Shown here one piece after another: positions 17,036-27,110 of a stretch of 60,762 nucleotides of DNA. Each line of letters opens with the position of its first letter. Position 1 is the stretch's first letter. The notes under the pieces are model-generated. The model had not been told where the DNA came from. It saw only the letters and a list, made by a program, of their open reading frames with translations, and ran no database searches. The stretch is from positions 1-60,762 of the forward strand of contig CANJPU010000028.1 of the NCBI GenBank assembly GCA_947476285.1, in the 5' to 3' direction. This DNA comes from Comamonadaceae bacterium (lineage in GTDB: Bacteria > Pseudomonadota > Gammaproteobacteria > Burkholderiales > Burkholderiaceae_C). Made by a program: the position numbers and the translations under genes.

Positions 17036-17857
17036 CTAATATTCCAGACGCTCGGGCTTGATCTCCTGCAAGATGGTGGTGGCGATTTCCTCGATGGACT
17101 TGGTGGTGGTGCTTAGCCAGCGTATGCCCGCTCGGCGCATCATGGCCTCAGCCTCTGCCACCTCCATCCTGCAGTTGTTCAGCGATGCATAGCGGGAATT
17201 GGGGCGTCTCTCATTGCGGATTTCGGCCAGGCGCTCGGGTTGGATGCTCAGGCCGAAGATCTTGCTGCGGTGGGGCACAAGGGCGCTGGGCAGTTGCTGG
17301 CGATCGAAGTCTTCGGGAATCAGCGGGTAGTTCGCGGCTTTCAGGCCATGCTGCATGGCCAGGTACAGCGAGGTGGGTGTCTTGCCGCTGCGGCTCACGC
17401 CCACCAGGATCACGTCGGCATGCGCCAGGTCGCGGTTGGACTGGCCATCGTCATGCGCCAGGCTGTAGTTGATCGCCTCAATGCGGTCGTGGTAGGCCTG
17501 ACTCTTGCTGATGTCCGAGAAGCGCCCGATCCGGTGGTTGGACTTGGTCTGCAGTTCGATCTCAAGGGGCCTGACGAATGTGCCGAACATGTCCAGCAGC
17601 ATGGCCTTGCAGCCGCCCTCGATCACCTGAAGGATTTCGCTGTTGACCAATGTGGTGAAGACGATGGGCTTGTGGCCCTCCAGCTCAGCGGTGTGATTGA
17701 CTTGGCGCACTGCCTGGTGCGCCTTGTCCACGGTGTCTATAAAGGGCAGGCGGACATGGCGCGGCTTGAATTCAAACTGCGCCAGGATGGCGTTGCCGAA
17801 GGTCTCGGCGGTGATGCCGGTGCCGTCGGAGATGAAGAACACTGTGCGGGTGTGCAT
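17036..17857 (-). CDS. ppsR: Pyruvate, water dikinase (PEP synthase) regulatory protein
   Basis: A 273-residue DUF299/PSRP bifunctional kinase and pyrophosphorylase that inactivates and reactivates PEP synthase by ADP-dependent Thr phosphorylation. The N-terminus [19 protein letters not shown] and the P-loop-like [16 protein letters not shown] are diagnostic, followed by [18 protein letters not shown]. The ATG at 17857 is chosen because the conserved sequence starts there; upstream codons are unconserved. It is divergent from ppsA, its target. Confidence 0.94.
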   Translation of the reverse strand: MHTRTVFFISDGTGITAETFGNAILAQFEFKPRHVRLPFIDTVDKAHQAVRQVNHTAELEGHKPIVFTTLVNSEILQVIEGGCKAMLLDMFGTFVRPLEIELQTKSNHRIGRFSDISKSQAYHDRIEAINYSLAHDDGQSNRDLAHADVILVGVSRSGKTPTSLYLAMQHGLKAANYPLIPEDFDRQQLPSALVPHRSKIFGLSIQPERLAEIRNERRPNSRYASLNNCRMEVAEAEAMMRRAGIRWLSTTTKSIEEIATTILQEIKPERLEY

Positions 17858-18078
17858 GGGCAAGATTGTTCCAGTAAGAAGGCGCAGGTCGGGGTTGTGC
17901 CATGCGGAATCGCGCAAACCGCAAAATCAGTACCGACGCCTACAATGTCGGCAATTATCCGATTCTCAAAGCACATGTACCCGCCCAGCTCATTCCAAGA
18001 CTCAAAAAGCCTGTTGGCGAGTGGTGCATTGCTGCTGCGTAGCCGCGCAGACCCGGTTTCAACTTTTGGAGTTTTCCC
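17858..18078. promoter_or_regulatory. Divergent promoter region ppsR / ppsA
   Basis: A 221-bp intergenic region serving both divergent genes. TTGGAG lies ahead of the ppsA ATG. I see no confident sigma-70 hexamer pair or strong palindrome. Confidence 0.4.
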
Positions 18079-20469
18079 ATGTCTGCACTTTTCAGCCCGA
18101 CCGCCTTGGTCGTACCGTTTGAAAACCTGAGAATGAGCGATGTCGAGGTGGTTGGCGGCAAGAACGCCAGCCTCGGCGAAATGATCTCCCAACTGCCGCA
18201 GGGCGTGCGTGTGCCCACGGGCTTTGCCACCACCGCCCACGCTTTCCGCGAGTTTCTCGCTTTCTCGGGGCTTGCCGATCGCATCGCTCAGCGGCTGGCC
18301 ACTCTGGATACCGAGGATGTACGAGCCCTGGCTGCCGCAGGGGCCGAGATTCGCACCTGGATCGAGGCGCAGCCTTTTCCGGCCGATCTTGAGCAATCCA
18401 TCCGCAGCGCGTTCACCGTCCTGTCCGCCGGTAACCCTAACGCTGGCTTCGCCGTGCGTTCGTCCGCCACGGCCGAGGACCTGCCCGATGCGTCCTTCGC
18501 CGGTCAGCAGGAAACCTTCCTCAATGTGGTGGGCATCGAGTCGGTGCTGCACAAGATGAAAGAGGTCTTTGCATCGCTCTACAACGATCGTGCCATCAGC
18601 TACCGGGTGCACAAGGGCTTTGCGCATGCGGATGTCGCGCTGTCGGCTGGTGTGCAGCGCATGGTGCGAAGCGACCTGGGCGCGGCCGGTGTGATGTTCA
18701 CCATCGACACCGAATCGGGCTTCCAGGAGGTGGTGTTCATCACCTCCAGCTATGGCCTGGGCGAGACCGTGGTGCAGGGGGCGGTCAATCCGGACGAGTT
18801 CTATGTGCACAAGCCCATGCTGGCAGCGGGCAAGCGGGCGGTGATCCGGCGCAACCTGGGCTCCAAGCTGCTGCAGATGGTCTTCACCAGCGACGCCGAA
18901 AAGGCCGCCTCGGGCAAGCTGGTCAAGACCGTCGATGTGCCGCTGGAGCTGCGCAACCGATATTCCCTCACTGACATCGATGTCGAGGAACTGGCCCGCT
19001 ACGCGCTGGTGATCGAGCGTCACTATGAGCGTCCGATGGACATCGAGTGGGGCAAGGACGGCACCGACGGCCTGCTCTACATCCTGCAGGCGCGCCCCGA
19101 GACGGTCAAGAGCAATCAGGCCGGCAAGGCCGAGATGCGCTACAAGCTCAAGGGCAAGGGCACCGTGCTGGCCGAGGGCAGGGCGATCGGGCAAAAGATC
19201 GGCACAGGGCCGGTGCGCCTGGTGCACAACATCTCCGAGATGGACAAGGTGCAGGCGGGCGATGTGCTGGTAACCGACATGACCGATCCCAACTGGGAGC
19301 CGGTGATGAAGCGGGCCAGCGCCATCGTCACCAACCGTGGCGGGCGCACCTGCCACGCGGCTATCATCGCGCGCGAGCTGGGCATCCCGGCGGTGGTGGG
19401 CTGTGGCGACGCGACCGAGCGGCTCAAAGAGGGCACACTGGTGACGGTGAGTTGCGCGCAGGGTGACACCGGCTTTATCTACGACGGCCTGTTGGAGACC
19501 GAAGTCACCGAGGTGCGGCGCGGCGAGATGCCGGCCATCAAGACCAAGATCATGATGAACGTGGGCAATCCTCAGCTTGCCTTCGATTTTGCCCAGCTTC
19601 CCAATCAGGGCGTCGGGCTGGCGCGGCTTGAATTTATCATCAACAACAACATCGGCGTGCACCCCAAGGCGATCCTGGACTATCCCAACGTGGATGCCGA
19701 CCTGAAAAAGGCGGTTGAGTCAGTGGCCCGCGGCCATGCGTCGCCTCGGGCCTTTTATGTGGATAAGGTGGCCGAAGGCGTGGCAACCATCGCGGCAGCA
19801 TTCTGGCCCAAGCCGGTGATCGTGCGCCTGTCGGATTTCAAGTCGAACGAGTACCGCAAGCTCATTGGCGGATCGCGCTACGAGCCCGAGGAAGAAAACC
19901 CGATGCTGGGCTTTCGCGGCGCGGCGCGCTACATCAGCGGCGAATTTCAAGAGGCTTTCGCGATGGAGTGCGAGGCGCTCAAGCGCGTGCGCAATGAAAT
20001 GGGCCTGACCAATGTGCAGGTGATGGTGCCCTTTGTGCGCACTCTGGGTCAGGCCGATCGCGTCACCAAGCTGCTGGCGCAGCACGGATTGAAACGCGGC
20101 GAAGCGCAATTGCAGGTCATCATGATGTGCGAAGTGCCCAGCAACGCGATACTGGCCGAAGAGTTCCTGCAGTACTTCGACGGTTTTTCCATCGGCTCGA
20201 ACGACCTGACCCAGCTCACGCTGGGGCTGGACCGTGACTCTGGTCTTGAATTGCTGGCGGCGGACTTCGACGAGCGCGACCCGGCGGTGAAGGCGTTGCT
20301 CTCGCGCGCCATCGCTGCTTGCCTCGCACAGGGCAAGTACGTGGGCATTTGCGGGCAAGGCCCGAGCGACCATCCGGATTTCGCGCAGTGGCTGGCCGAT
20401 CAGGGCATCTCGTCCATCTCGCTCAACCCAGACAGCGTGATCGCGACCTGGAAATTGCTGGCGGGATAG
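18079..20469 (+). CDS. ppsA: Phosphoenolpyruvate synthase (pyruvate, water dikinase)
   Basis: A 796-residue gluconeogenic enzyme converting pyruvate and ATP to PEP, AMP and phosphate. The N-terminal ATP-grasp part includes KNASLGEMI and [20 protein letters not shown]. The swivelling domain holds the phospho-His in [21 protein letters not shown] with the regulatory Thr just before it. The C-terminal TIM barrel ends with the Cys-containing [11 protein letters not shown]. Length is normal. The paired regulator lies divergently upstream, and two symporters follow downstream, consistent with growth on C2-C3 acids (inference). Confidence 0.96.
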   Translation: MSALFSPTALVVPFENLRMSDVEVVGGKNASLGEMISQLPQGVRVPTGFATTAHAFREFLAFSGLADRIAQRLATLDTEDVRALAAAGAEIRTWIEAQPFPADLEQSIRSAFTVLSAGNPNAGFAVRSSATAEDLPDASFAGQQETFLNVVGIESVLHKMKEVFASLYNDRAISYRVHKGFAHADVALSAGVQRMVRSDLGAAGVMFTIDTESGFQEVVFITSSYGLGETVVQGAVNPDEFYVHKPMLAAGKRAVIRRNLGSKLLQMVFTSDAEKAASGKLVKTVDVPLELRNRYSLTDIDVEELARYALVIERHYERPMDIEWGKDGTDGLLYILQARPETVKSNQAGKAEMRYKLKGKGTVLAEGRAIGQKIGTGPVRLVHNISEMDKVQAGDVLVTDMTDPNWEPVMKRASAIVTNRGGRTCHAAIIARELGIPAVVGCGDATERLKEGTLVTVSCAQGDTGFIYDGLLETEVTEVRRGEMPAIKTKIMMNVGNPQLAFDFAQLPNQGVGLARLEFIINNNIGVHPKAILDYPNVDADLKKAVESVARGHASPRAFYVDKVAEGVATIAAAFWPKPVIVRLSDFKSNEYRKLIGGSRYEPEEENPMLGFRGAARYISGEFQEAFAMECEALKRVRNEMGLTNVQVMVPFVRTLGQADRVTKLLAQHGLKRGEAQLQVIMMCEVPSNAILAEEFLQYFDGFSIGSNDLTQLTLGLDRDSGLELLAADFDERDPAVKALLSRAIAACLAQGKYVGICGQGPSDHPDFAQWLADQGISSISLNPDSVIATWKLLAG

Positions 20470-20536
20470 CACATACCCTGTTGGGGTGGCGGCTACCCAG
20501 TGCGATGATTCTCGATTGAGGGGGTTGCACGAACCA

Positions 20537-22591
20537 ATGGCCGAGATCAACGAGTATGCCGCCTACAAGCGGCGGCTGGCACGCATCCTTGCCCTGTTCG
20601 TCGTGGGTTTTTGCACCGCACTGGGCTTGCTGGCGTGGGCCGAACAGCATGGCCTGTCGCGGCAGTGGCTGGGACCCATCTTTCTTTTTTCCACCGTCAT
20701 GATTTATGCGGCCATAGGCATCTATGGCCGAACCACCGACCCAGAGGAATACTACGTCGCCGGCCGGCGCATACCGCCGATGTACAACGGGATGGCCACT
20801 GCCGCCGACTGGATGAGCGCGGCATCGTTCATCAGCCTGGCTGGAGGCCTTTACTTACAGGGGTTTTCCGGGTCCAGCACCCAGCCCGGTGGCCTTGCCT
20901 ATGTGCTGGGGTGGACGGGGGGCTTCTGCCTTGTCGCCTTGCTCGTGGCGCCCTATCTACGGCGCATGAACCTGTACACAGTGCCTGATTATTTTGCGGT
21001 GCGTTACGGCGGGCACTGGCCGCGAGTGATTGCCGCGCTGGCTGCCATCTTGTGTTCGTTTACCTATGTGGTGGCCCAGATCTACGGCATTGGCCTGATC
21101 GCATCGCGCCTGACTGGCGTGCAGTTCGAAATCGGTATCTTGCTAGGCCTGGGCGGGGTCTTGCTGTGTTCCTTCCTGGGTGGCATGCGGGCGATCACCT
21201 GGACTCAGGTTGCTCAATACGTGATCTTGCTGCTGGCCTTTGCGCTGCCCGTGTCCTGGTTGGCCTACAAGCAGATGGGCAACCCCTTGGCGCCAATGGT
21301 CTACGGGCAGCAGTTGCATAAGATCAACGAACTGGAGAGGCAGCTTATTGATTCGCCAGCCGAAAAGCAGGTTCAGGTTCAGTACCAGCGCAAGGCGGCT
21401 GAATATGAGGCGAAGTTGCGCGACATTCACGGCTCGCTCAGGCGAGATCGCGAACAGGCCCAACGGCACCTGCGAGAGTTGAAGACGCAAAACGCTGATT
21501 CGGCGCGCATCGTGGCTGCCAATCGGGAACTCGCGGCCTTGCCGCGAAGCGAAACCAGCGCCCGCGAAATGTGGACCCGTGCCATGCAGGACAGCCGCGA
21601 ACGCGCCAAACCGCTGGGAGGCCTGCCGCCACATTCGCAACCGTTCGCCGGCGACCCCAATGGCACGCCTGAGCAGAAAGAAATTTTCGAGTCGTCGCGC
21701 TTGAACTTCCTGGCGCTGATTTTCTGCCTGATGCTGGGCACTGCAGGCATGCCGCACTTGCTGACCCGCTTCTACACCACCCGCTCGGTGGCCGACGCGC
21801 GCTCTTCGGTCGGCTGGGCCTTGTTCTTCATCGCCTTGCTGTACTTGAGTTTGCCGGCGCTGGCTGTGATGGTGAAGCGGGAGGTGATGCAATCATTGGT
21901 GGGCATCAGCTTTGATCAATTGCCTCTGTGGATTTTGCAGTGGGCCAAGGTCGATCCCTCCCTGGTCGCAGTCGTCGACGTCAATGGCGATGGCATCGTG
22001 CAGTTTGGTGAAATTCATCTGGGTGCCGACGTCATCATGTTGGCGACGCCTGAAATCGGCGGCTTGCCTTATGTCGTGTCCGGTCTGGTGGCCGCGGGCG
22101 GACTGGCGGCCGCGCTGTCCACGGCAGACGGGCTCTTGCTGACCATCAGCAATGCAATGGTGCGCGATGTCTACAGCCATGAGGCGGGCCATCACGTCAC
22201 GCCTGAGCAGCGGGTGATCCTGTCGAAGTTCGCGCTCCTGGCTGTTGCCTTGTTTGCCGCGATGGTCGCGTCGCTCAAGCCGGCCGAAATATTGCCGCTT
22301 GTGTCGGCATCTTTTTCTCTGGCCGCGGCCGGGTTGATGCCGGTCATGGTGCTGGGCATTTTCTGGCCAGGCGCCACTCGGGCGGGGGCGGTGAGTGGCA
22401 TGCTGGCCGGCCTAGTAGTCACGGCGTATTACATGCTTGTCAACGCCGCGTCGGTGCGCGCAATTTTCCGGCTCGCACCCGAGCCCAGTCTCTGGTTTGG
22501 GATCATGCCGGTATCTGCGGGCGTGTTCGGCGTGGCTGCTGGCGTGGTGGTCACCGTGTTGGTTAGTTTGCTCACTTTGCGAGCGGATTGA
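20537..22591 (+). CDS. Sodium:solute symporter, VC_2705-like (first copy)
   Basis: A 684-residue SSS-family transporter related to ActP acetate permeases. Family blocks include EYYVAGRRIPPMYNGMATAA, DWMSAASFISLAGGLY and GLVAAGGLAAALSTADGLLL. A hydrophilic insert of about 120 residues (roughly 265-390) is rich in Glu, Lys and Arg and likely a coiled coil. Near residues 481-492 is DVNGDGIVQFGE, a canonical EF-hand-like loop. It starts at ATG 20537 after GAGGGGG; the DUF4212 small subunit expected for this subfamily is not directly upstream. The substrate is probably a short organic acid, inferred from the family. Confidence 0.88.
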   Translation: MAEINEYAAYKRRLARILALFVVGFCTALGLLAWAEQHGLSRQWLGPIFLFSTVMIYAAIGIYGRTTDPEEYYVAGRRIPPMYNGMATAADWMSAASFISLAGGLYLQGFSGSSTQPGGLAYVLGWTGGFCLVALLVAPYLRRMNLYTVPDYFAVRYGGHWPRVIAALAAILCSFTYVVAQIYGIGLIASRLTGVQFEIGILLGLGGVLLCSFLGGMRAITWTQVAQYVILLLAFALPVSWLAYKQMGNPLAPMVYGQQLHKINELERQLIDSPAEKQVQVQYQRKAAEYEAKLRDIHGSLRRDREQAQRHLRELKTQNADSARIVAANRELAALPRSETSAREMWTRAMQDSRERAKPLGGLPPHSQPFAGDPNGTPEQKEIFESSRLNFLALIFCLMLGTAGMPHLLTRFYTTRSVADARSSVGWALFFIALLYLSLPALAVMVKREVMQSLVGISFDQLPLWILQWAKVDPSLVAVVDVNGDGIVQFGEIHLGADVIMLATPEIGGLPYVVSGLVAAGGLAAALSTADGLLLTISNAMVRDVYSHEAGHHVTPEQRVILSKFALLAVALFAAMVASLKPAEILPLVSASFSLAAAGLMPVMVLGIFWPGATRAGAVSGMLAGLVVTAYYMLVNAASVRAIFRLAPEPSLWFGIMPVSAGVFGVAAGVVVTVLVSLLTLRAD

Positions 22592-22595
22592 TCCG

Positions 22596-22618
22596 GGAAA
22601 TCCCTGACGGGGATTTCC
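22596..22618. terminator. Stem-loop after the first symporter gene
   Basis: A perfect 9-bp stem GGAAATCCC / GGGATTTCC with a 5-base loop begins 5 bases after the symporter stop. No T run follows, so it may be an RNA-stabilising or processing hairpin instead of an intrinsic terminator. Confidence 0.45.
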
Positions 22619-22693
22619 AGTACTTCCGGGCTTTGTAAGCGGGCAGTAAGCGCCGTTTCAAACCATGCACCAATTCCACCTCTGGAGGCGTCA

Positions 22694-22990
22694 TTGCTCA
22701 CCCTGGTCAGCATATTTAAGTTACTGGCAGAAATTGCCCTTCTTTCAATGGCGGGGCAATGGCTACTGGGTCTGCTGGCTGGCGCCAAGCGGGACCAGAA
22801 CTTGTTCTATCAACTGCTTCAGGTGTTGACACGTCCGGTGGTCAGCTTCGCCAGGCTGGTGACACCGCGCGTCGTCATCGATCGGCACGTACCGATCGTC
22901 GCCTTCCTGTTGCTCGTGTCTGTCTGGCTTGCGGCCACCATTTCCAAGATCACCATCTGCGTTCAGATCGGGGTGCAACTGTGCAAATGA
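22694..22990 (+). CDS. Small inner-membrane protein
   Basis: A 98-residue protein with two hydrophobic segments (about 5-28 and 68-90) joined by a basic loop. I do not recognise a named family. It starts at TTG 22694 preceded by CTGGAGGCG, a good ribosome-binding site, and its TGA overlaps the ATG of the TPR gene. It lies between two symporter genes and may assist one of them, but that is only positional inference. Confidence 0.65.
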   Translation: MLTLVSIFKLLAEIALLSMAGQWLLGLLAGAKRDQNLFYQLLQVLTRPVVSFARLVTPRVVIDRHVPIVAFLLLVSVWLAATISKITICVQIGVQLCK

Positions 22991-23565
22991 TGCAAATGAT
23001 TCGGCGCCTGACACTGAAATGGCAGGGCATGGGCTTGCTTGTGCTGGGGCAGCGGCGTCAGGCACTGCGCGTGTTTGAAACCATGCTTGCGGAATTTCCG
23101 ACCGACGCCTATGCCATGAGCAGCATCGCGCATGTGCATGCCCAGGAGGGTGACAGGCAGGCCGCGCTTTCAATGCTCGAGCAACTGGTGCGCGTGGATC
23201 CGCGTAGCGGCGCCCACTGGTTTAACTTCGGCTTTCTGCTCGAAGACCTGGGGCATTACGACAAAGCTGAATCGGCGTTTCGTCAGGCCACCCAACTGGA
23301 CCCAAAGTTGGACCGGGCCTGGTATGGCCTGGGCCTGGTTCTTATCCGCCTGCGTCGTTTCGACGAGGCTGTGACTGCACTCAAGCAGAACACCCAGCTT
23401 CAGCCCATGAGCCCCTATGGCTGGTATCAGCTGGCGCGGGTTCATGTGGACAGGCATGAGCCCGACGAGGCGGTGAAGATCATCCGCCATCTCAAGGGGT
23501 TTGAGCCGAAAGTGGCAGCTCAATTGGAGCGGGAAACCGGCTTGCGTGTCGCGCAGCCATCCTGA
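22987..23565 (+). CDS. Tetratricopeptide-repeat protein
   Basis: A 192-residue protein made mostly of TPR units: LLVLGQRRQALRVFETML, then HAQEGDRQAALSMLEQLVRV, then LGHYDKAESAFRQATQLDP, then LRRFDEAVTALKQNTQLQP. No signal peptide or catalytic motif is seen. TPR proteins act as protein-binding scaffolds. The ATG overlaps the stop of the small membrane protein (ATGA), so the two are translationally coupled. The longer open frame upstream overlaps that gene and is rejected. Confidence 0.8.
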   Translation: MMQMIRRLTLKWQGMGLLVLGQRRQALRVFETMLAEFPTDAYAMSSIAHVHAQEGDRQAALSMLEQLVRVDPRSGAHWFNFGFLLEDLGHYDKAESAFRQATQLDPKLDRAWYGLGLVLIRLRRFDEAVTALKQNTQLQPMSPYGWYQLARVHVDRHEPDEAVKIIRHLKGFEPKVAAQLERETGLRVAQPS

Positions 23566-23701
23566 GGCAATTGAATTGACATTGGCTGGGCGCGTCGCAC
23601 CGCGTTGAGAGGGGTGCAGTCGGGGGTGGTCACACGAGTGTGGCCGTGGTGATCGCAGTGTGCCTGCGAGGGCGCTGTTTTACTAACATGAGGAGCTAAG
23701 A

Positions 23702-23962
23702 ATGCAGTTGACAGACAGTCATCGCCAATATTGGCGACGAAACCTGAGGATTACCGGGATTCTCCTGGCCATCTGGTTTGTGATCACCTTCGTGGTGAGC
23801 TACTACGCCCGAGAGCTCAGTTTCAATTTCTTCGGCTGGCCATTCAGTTTCTGGATGGGTGCGCAGGGCGCCTTGGTCATCTATATCTTGATCATCGGTT
23901 TTTACGCCCGCTACATGGGCAAACTGGACATCGAATACGGTGTCGAAGAAAGCGAGGACTGA
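23702..23962 (+). CDS. DUF4212 small subunit of sodium:solute symporter
   Basis: An 86-residue membrane protein with two transmembrane helices. The N-terminus HRQYWRRNLR and the block SFNFFGWPFSFWMGAQGAL are typical of DUF4212 proteins, which are encoded next to VC_2705-type symporters and thought to be their small subunit. It has GAGGAGC upstream of the start and ends 2 bases before the large symporter gene. Confidence 0.9.
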   Translation: MQLTDSHRQYWRRNLRITGILLAIWFVITFVVSYYARELSFNFFGWPFSFWMGAQGALVIYILIIGFYARYMGKLDIEYGVEESED

Positions 23963-23964
23963 TC

Positions 23965-26100
23965 ATGGCTGGAATGTTTGACGTCGACCAGAGCGCGAGC
24001 AAGAGTGCGACCTCCGCTGCCTTCCGCAAGAACCTCAACAAGGTGTACAAGTGGTACACAGGAGGGTTCCTGGTCTTTCTGGTTGCCTTGGCGATTCTTG
24101 AGCAAATGGGAATGCCCAGGGCATGGATCGGCATGGCTTTTCTGTTGGCAACCATCGGCCTGTACGCAGGCATCGGCATCATGAGCCGCACCACCGACGC
24201 GGCCGAATACTACGTGGCCGGCCGAAGAGTGCCGGCCTTCTACAACGGCATGGCAACGGGTGCGGACTGGATGTCGGCCGCTTCCTTCATCGGCATGGCG
24301 GGTGGCTTGTACCTGACGGGCTATGACGGCCTGGCCTTCATCATGGGCTGGACCGGCGGCTACTGCCTGGTGGCGCTGTTCCTGGCGCCCTATATGCGCA
24401 AGTTCGGCCAGTTCACTATTCCTGACTTTCTGGGCGAGCGCTACGGTGGCAACATACCTCGTTTTCTGGGTATTTTGGCGGCCATTCTTTGCTCGTTCAC
24501 CTATGTGGTGGCCCAGATTTATGGCGTGGGCCTGATCACCGCTCGCATGGTGAATGTGCAGTTCGAGGTCGGGATTTTCCTGGGCCTTGGCGGTATTTTG
24601 GTGTGCTCTTTCCTGGGCGGCATGCGCGCAGTGACCTGGACGCAGGTGGCACAGTACATTATCTTGATCGTGGCCTACATGATTCCGGTGGTCTGGCTTT
24701 CTATCAAGCAGACCAGCGTGCCCATTCCACAGGCGGTGTATGGCTATCAGCTCGAAAAGGTGACGGCCAAGGAAAAGCTCTTGGCCAAAGACCCCAAGGA
24801 GCTGGAAGTCAGGGACATCTTCAAGAAGCGATCGGCTGATCTGGCCGAGAAGCTCAAAGACCCGGCTACGGCGCTGGCGGCCGATAAAGCGGCCGCGGAG
24901 AAAAAGCTGGCTGACCTGAAGTCATCCAGTGCGCCCGCAGCTCAGGTCACCGCGGCCGAGAAGGAACTTGCGGCCCTGCCCAAGGACGCGGCAGCCGCGA
25001 CTGCCGCATGGACGCGGGCCAAGGCAGGCGCGGACGTCAAGTCCAGGCCGCTCAACGGAATGCCACCGCACGCGCAGCAGTTCGCGGGTGACCCGAATGG
25101 GGACGCAGCAGCGCAGAAGACCTACGACACATCGCGAAGGAATTTCCTGGCGCTGATCTTCTGCCTGATGGTGGGCACTGCGGCACTGCCGCACATTCTG
25201 ATGCGCTACTACACCACACCGAGCGTCAAGGAGGCGAGAGAATCGGTGACATGGTCGCTGTTCTTCATCTTCCTGCTGTACTTCACAGCGCCCGCGCTGG
25301 CAGTACTGGTGAAGTATGAGGTGTTCCATGTGCTAATAGGAACACCAATCGATCAGTTGCCCGCATGGGTATCAGCCTGGAACAAGGTCGATCCCAGCCT
25401 GTTGTCGATCACCGACATCAACAAGGACGGCATCTTGCAGCTCAATGAAATGAGCATCGGTGGCGACATCGTCGTGCTGGCCACTCCAGAAATCGGCGGC
25501 CTGCCCTACGTTATCTCCGGTCTGGTAGCCGCTGGTGGCTTGGCTGCGGCGCTGTCCACTGCTGACGGCTTGCTGCTGACAATTGCCAACGCCCTGAGTC
25601 ACGACCTGTACTACAAGATGATCGATCCGAACGCATCCACCGCTCGGCGGGTGACGATATCGAAGGCGTTGCTACTGATAGTTGCTTTGGCGGCCGCCTA
25701 TGTGGCCGCGCAGAAACCGGCGGACATTCTGTTCCTGGTTTCGGCGGCGTTCTCGTTCGCGGCGGCGGCCTTCTTCCCTGTGCTTGTGCTGGGCATCTTC
25801 TGGAAGAGAGCCAACCGGGTGGGCGCATCGCTGGGCATGATCGCGGGCCTTGGCATCACCGTGTACTACATGGTGATGAACCAGCCCTGGTTGCGCAGCA
25901 TATTCGGCGTGACCTCACCGGTGGACCTGTGGTTTGGCATCCTGCCAATTTCGGCCGGTGTGTTCGGCGTGCCCTTGGGCATCTTGGTCATCATTATTGG
26001 CAGCCTGCTCACGCCTGAGCCCAGCAAGGAAGTGCAGGAGTTGGTGGATCATGTGCGTTACCCCGACCTGAAAGGGACGGCCGCACGCGCAGTTGCATAA
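23965..26100 (+). CDS. Sodium:solute symporter, VC_2705-like (second copy)
   Basis: A 711-residue SSS-family transporter, clearly paralogous to the gene at 20537. It shares EYYVAGRRVPAFYNGMATGA, DWMSAASFIGMAGGLYLTGY and GLVAAGGLAAALSTADGLLL. It also has an Ala/Lys-rich hydrophilic insert (about 265-390) with AGDPNGD, and an EF-hand-like loop DINKDGILQLNE at about 484-495. The true start is ATG 23965; the open frame upstream reads through the DUF4212 gene in another phase. It forms a two-gene unit with that subunit, closed by a terminator. Confidence 0.92.
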   Translation: MAGMFDVDQSASKSATSAAFRKNLNKVYKWYTGGFLVFLVALAILEQMGMPRAWIGMAFLLATIGLYAGIGIMSRTTDAAEYYVAGRRVPAFYNGMATGADWMSAASFIGMAGGLYLTGYDGLAFIMGWTGGYCLVALFLAPYMRKFGQFTIPDFLGERYGGNIPRFLGILAAILCSFTYVVAQIYGVGLITARMVNVQFEVGIFLGLGGILVCSFLGGMRAVTWTQVAQYIILIVAYMIPVVWLSIKQTSVPIPQAVYGYQLEKVTAKEKLLAKDPKELEVRDIFKKRSADLAEKLKDPATALAADKAAAEKKLADLKSSSAPAAQVTAAEKELAALPKDAAAATAAWTRAKAGADVKSRPLNGMPPHAQQFAGDPNGDAAAQKTYDTSRRNFLALIFCLMVGTAALPHILMRYYTTPSVKEARESVTWSLFFIFLLYFTAPALAVLVKYEVFHVLIGTPIDQLPAWVSAWNKVDPSLLSITDINKDGILQLNEMSIGGDIVVLATPEIGGLPYVISGLVAAGGLAAALSTADGLLLTIANALSHDLYYKMIDPNASTARRVTISKALLLIVALAAAYVAAQKPADILFLVSAAFSFAAAAFFPVLVLGIFWKRANRVGASLGMIAGLGITVYYMVMNQPWLRSIFGVTSPVDLWFGILPISAGVFGVPLGILVIIIGSLLTPEPSKEVQELVDHVRYPDLKGTAARAVA

Positions 26101-26117
26101 ACTGACGCAGCTATCTT

Positions 26118-26152
26118 GAAAACCCCCGGGGCTTGCGCCACGGGGGTTTTTT
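26118..26152 (+). terminator. Intrinsic terminator after the symporter operon
   Basis: AAAACCCCCG pairs with CGGGGGTTTT around GGGCTTGCGCCA, followed by a T run ending at 26152. It lies 18 bases after the symporter stop. Confidence 0.85.
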
Positions 26153-26170
26153 CTTGGGGATTTGGGCGGT

Positions 26171-26204
26171 CAACCGGCAATCAACCGGCAATTAACCGGC
26201 AATC
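26171..26204. repeat. Three tandem copies of an 11-bp unit
   Basis: The unit CAACCGGCAAT is repeated three times (one copy begins TAACC). The repeat carries the last codons and stop of the minus-strand gene ending at 26192, so unit loss or gain would shift the C-terminus. Confidence 0.7.
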
Positions 26205-26599
26205 AACCACTGATGGTTGCACTTGCGGCAGCACACTTCCACCTCATCGCCCACGCGCTCTGGCCCGACCACCCGAAAGCGGCCGTACTCGCCGCAGGCT
26301 GAGCAGGTTGCCTGGTTGGCGATTTCTTCCGCATGCATCAGCAGAAAGAGGTAGCGGCGCAAGGCCCAGAGGCCCACGGCGGCGCAGATGATCACGAAGA
26401 CCACGTCCATCACCTTCTCAGCCACAGAGGCATCACGAAATGCCTCCATGCTGGCCAGCAGGCCGATCACGCTCAAGAACGCGAGCAGCATGTGAACATG
26501 GCTGGTCATGAGCTGGCGCTCGTACCACTTGCGAAAGCTCGTCTTGCGCAGCTTGTCGGCCATGGACGATGACAGTTTGATGCGACTGGGCGTTTTCAT
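26192..26599 (-). CDS. Membrane protein with C-terminal zinc-ribbon-like CxxC pairs
   Basis: A 135-residue protein. A basic N-terminus (1-30) precedes two hydrophobic segments (about 34-52 and 63-85), then a cytosolic tail with CSACGEYG and CRKCNHQW, two CxxC knuckles likely to bind zinc. I do not recognise a named family. It is divergent from rpsF and convergent with the symporter operon. The stop codon lies in the 11-bp tandem repeat. Confidence 0.7.
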   Translation of the reverse strand: MKTPSRIKLSSSMADKLRKTSFRKWYERQLMTSHVHMLLAFLSVIGLLASMEAFRDASVAEKVMDVVFVIICAAVGLWALRRYLFLLMHAEEIANQATCSACGEYGRFRVVGPERVGDEVEVCCRKCNHQWLIAG

Positions 26600-26630
26600 G
26601 GGCGTACCTCGTCTGGGAAGAATGCTGGGC

Positions 26631-26636
26631 TATAAT
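26631..26636 (+). promoter_or_regulatory. -10 box of the rpsF operon promoter
   Basis: A perfect TATAAT lies about 90 bases upstream of the rpsF ATG in the context GGGCTATAATCG. The -35 region is weak, so the exact promoter is inferred. Confidence 0.5.
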
Positions 26637-26726
26637 CGCAGGCTTTTCCTTGCCACACCACTTCAAGACGCAGTGGGTGGCTTTACCAGCCCGCACTTAT
26701 TGCGGGCGCAATCCTTAAGGAGTGTT

Positions 26727-27092
26727 ATGCGTCATTATGAAATCATCTTGCTGATTCATCCGGATCAGAGCGAACAGGTTCCGGCCATGCTGGAGCGCTA
26801 CAAGGTCATGATCACCGCCGGCGGCGGCAAAGTGCACCGTGTGGAAGACTGGGGCCGCCGCCAATTGGCCTACCAGATCAACAAGCTGGGCAAGGCCCAC
26901 TACCTGTGCGTCAACATCGAAGCCGATCAGCCCGTCATGGCCGAATTGGAGCACGCCTTCCGTTTCAATGACGCCGTGCTGCGCCACCTGACCGTGGTGC
27001 GCAAGAAGGCCGACACCGGCCCGTCCGCCATGATGCGTACAGTCGAGCGCGAAGAGGCACGCAAGACCCAGCAAGCGGAGTACCAGTCCTAA
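26727..27092 (+). CDS. rpsF: Small ribosomal subunit protein bS6
   Basis: A 121-residue ribosomal protein that binds bS18 in the 30S platform. It begins [20 protein letters not shown] and contains the family block [32 protein letters not shown] lies just before the ATG. It is the first gene of the rpsF-priB-rpsR-rplI cluster. Confidence 0.97.
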   Translation: MRHYEIILLIHPDQSEQVPAMLERYKVMITAGGGKVHRVEDWGRRQLAYQINKLGKAHYLCVNIEADQPVMAELEHAFRFNDAVLRHLTVVRKKADTGPSAMMRTVEREEARKTQQAEYQS

Positions 27093-27110
27093 GCGGCGCC
27101 AGACGGCGTA

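Noticed and set aside
17737..19662. Long 641-codon open frame on the minus strand
   Set aside because: Antisense to ppsR-ppsA, no recognisable domains, composition expected from a GC-rich gene read in the other frame.
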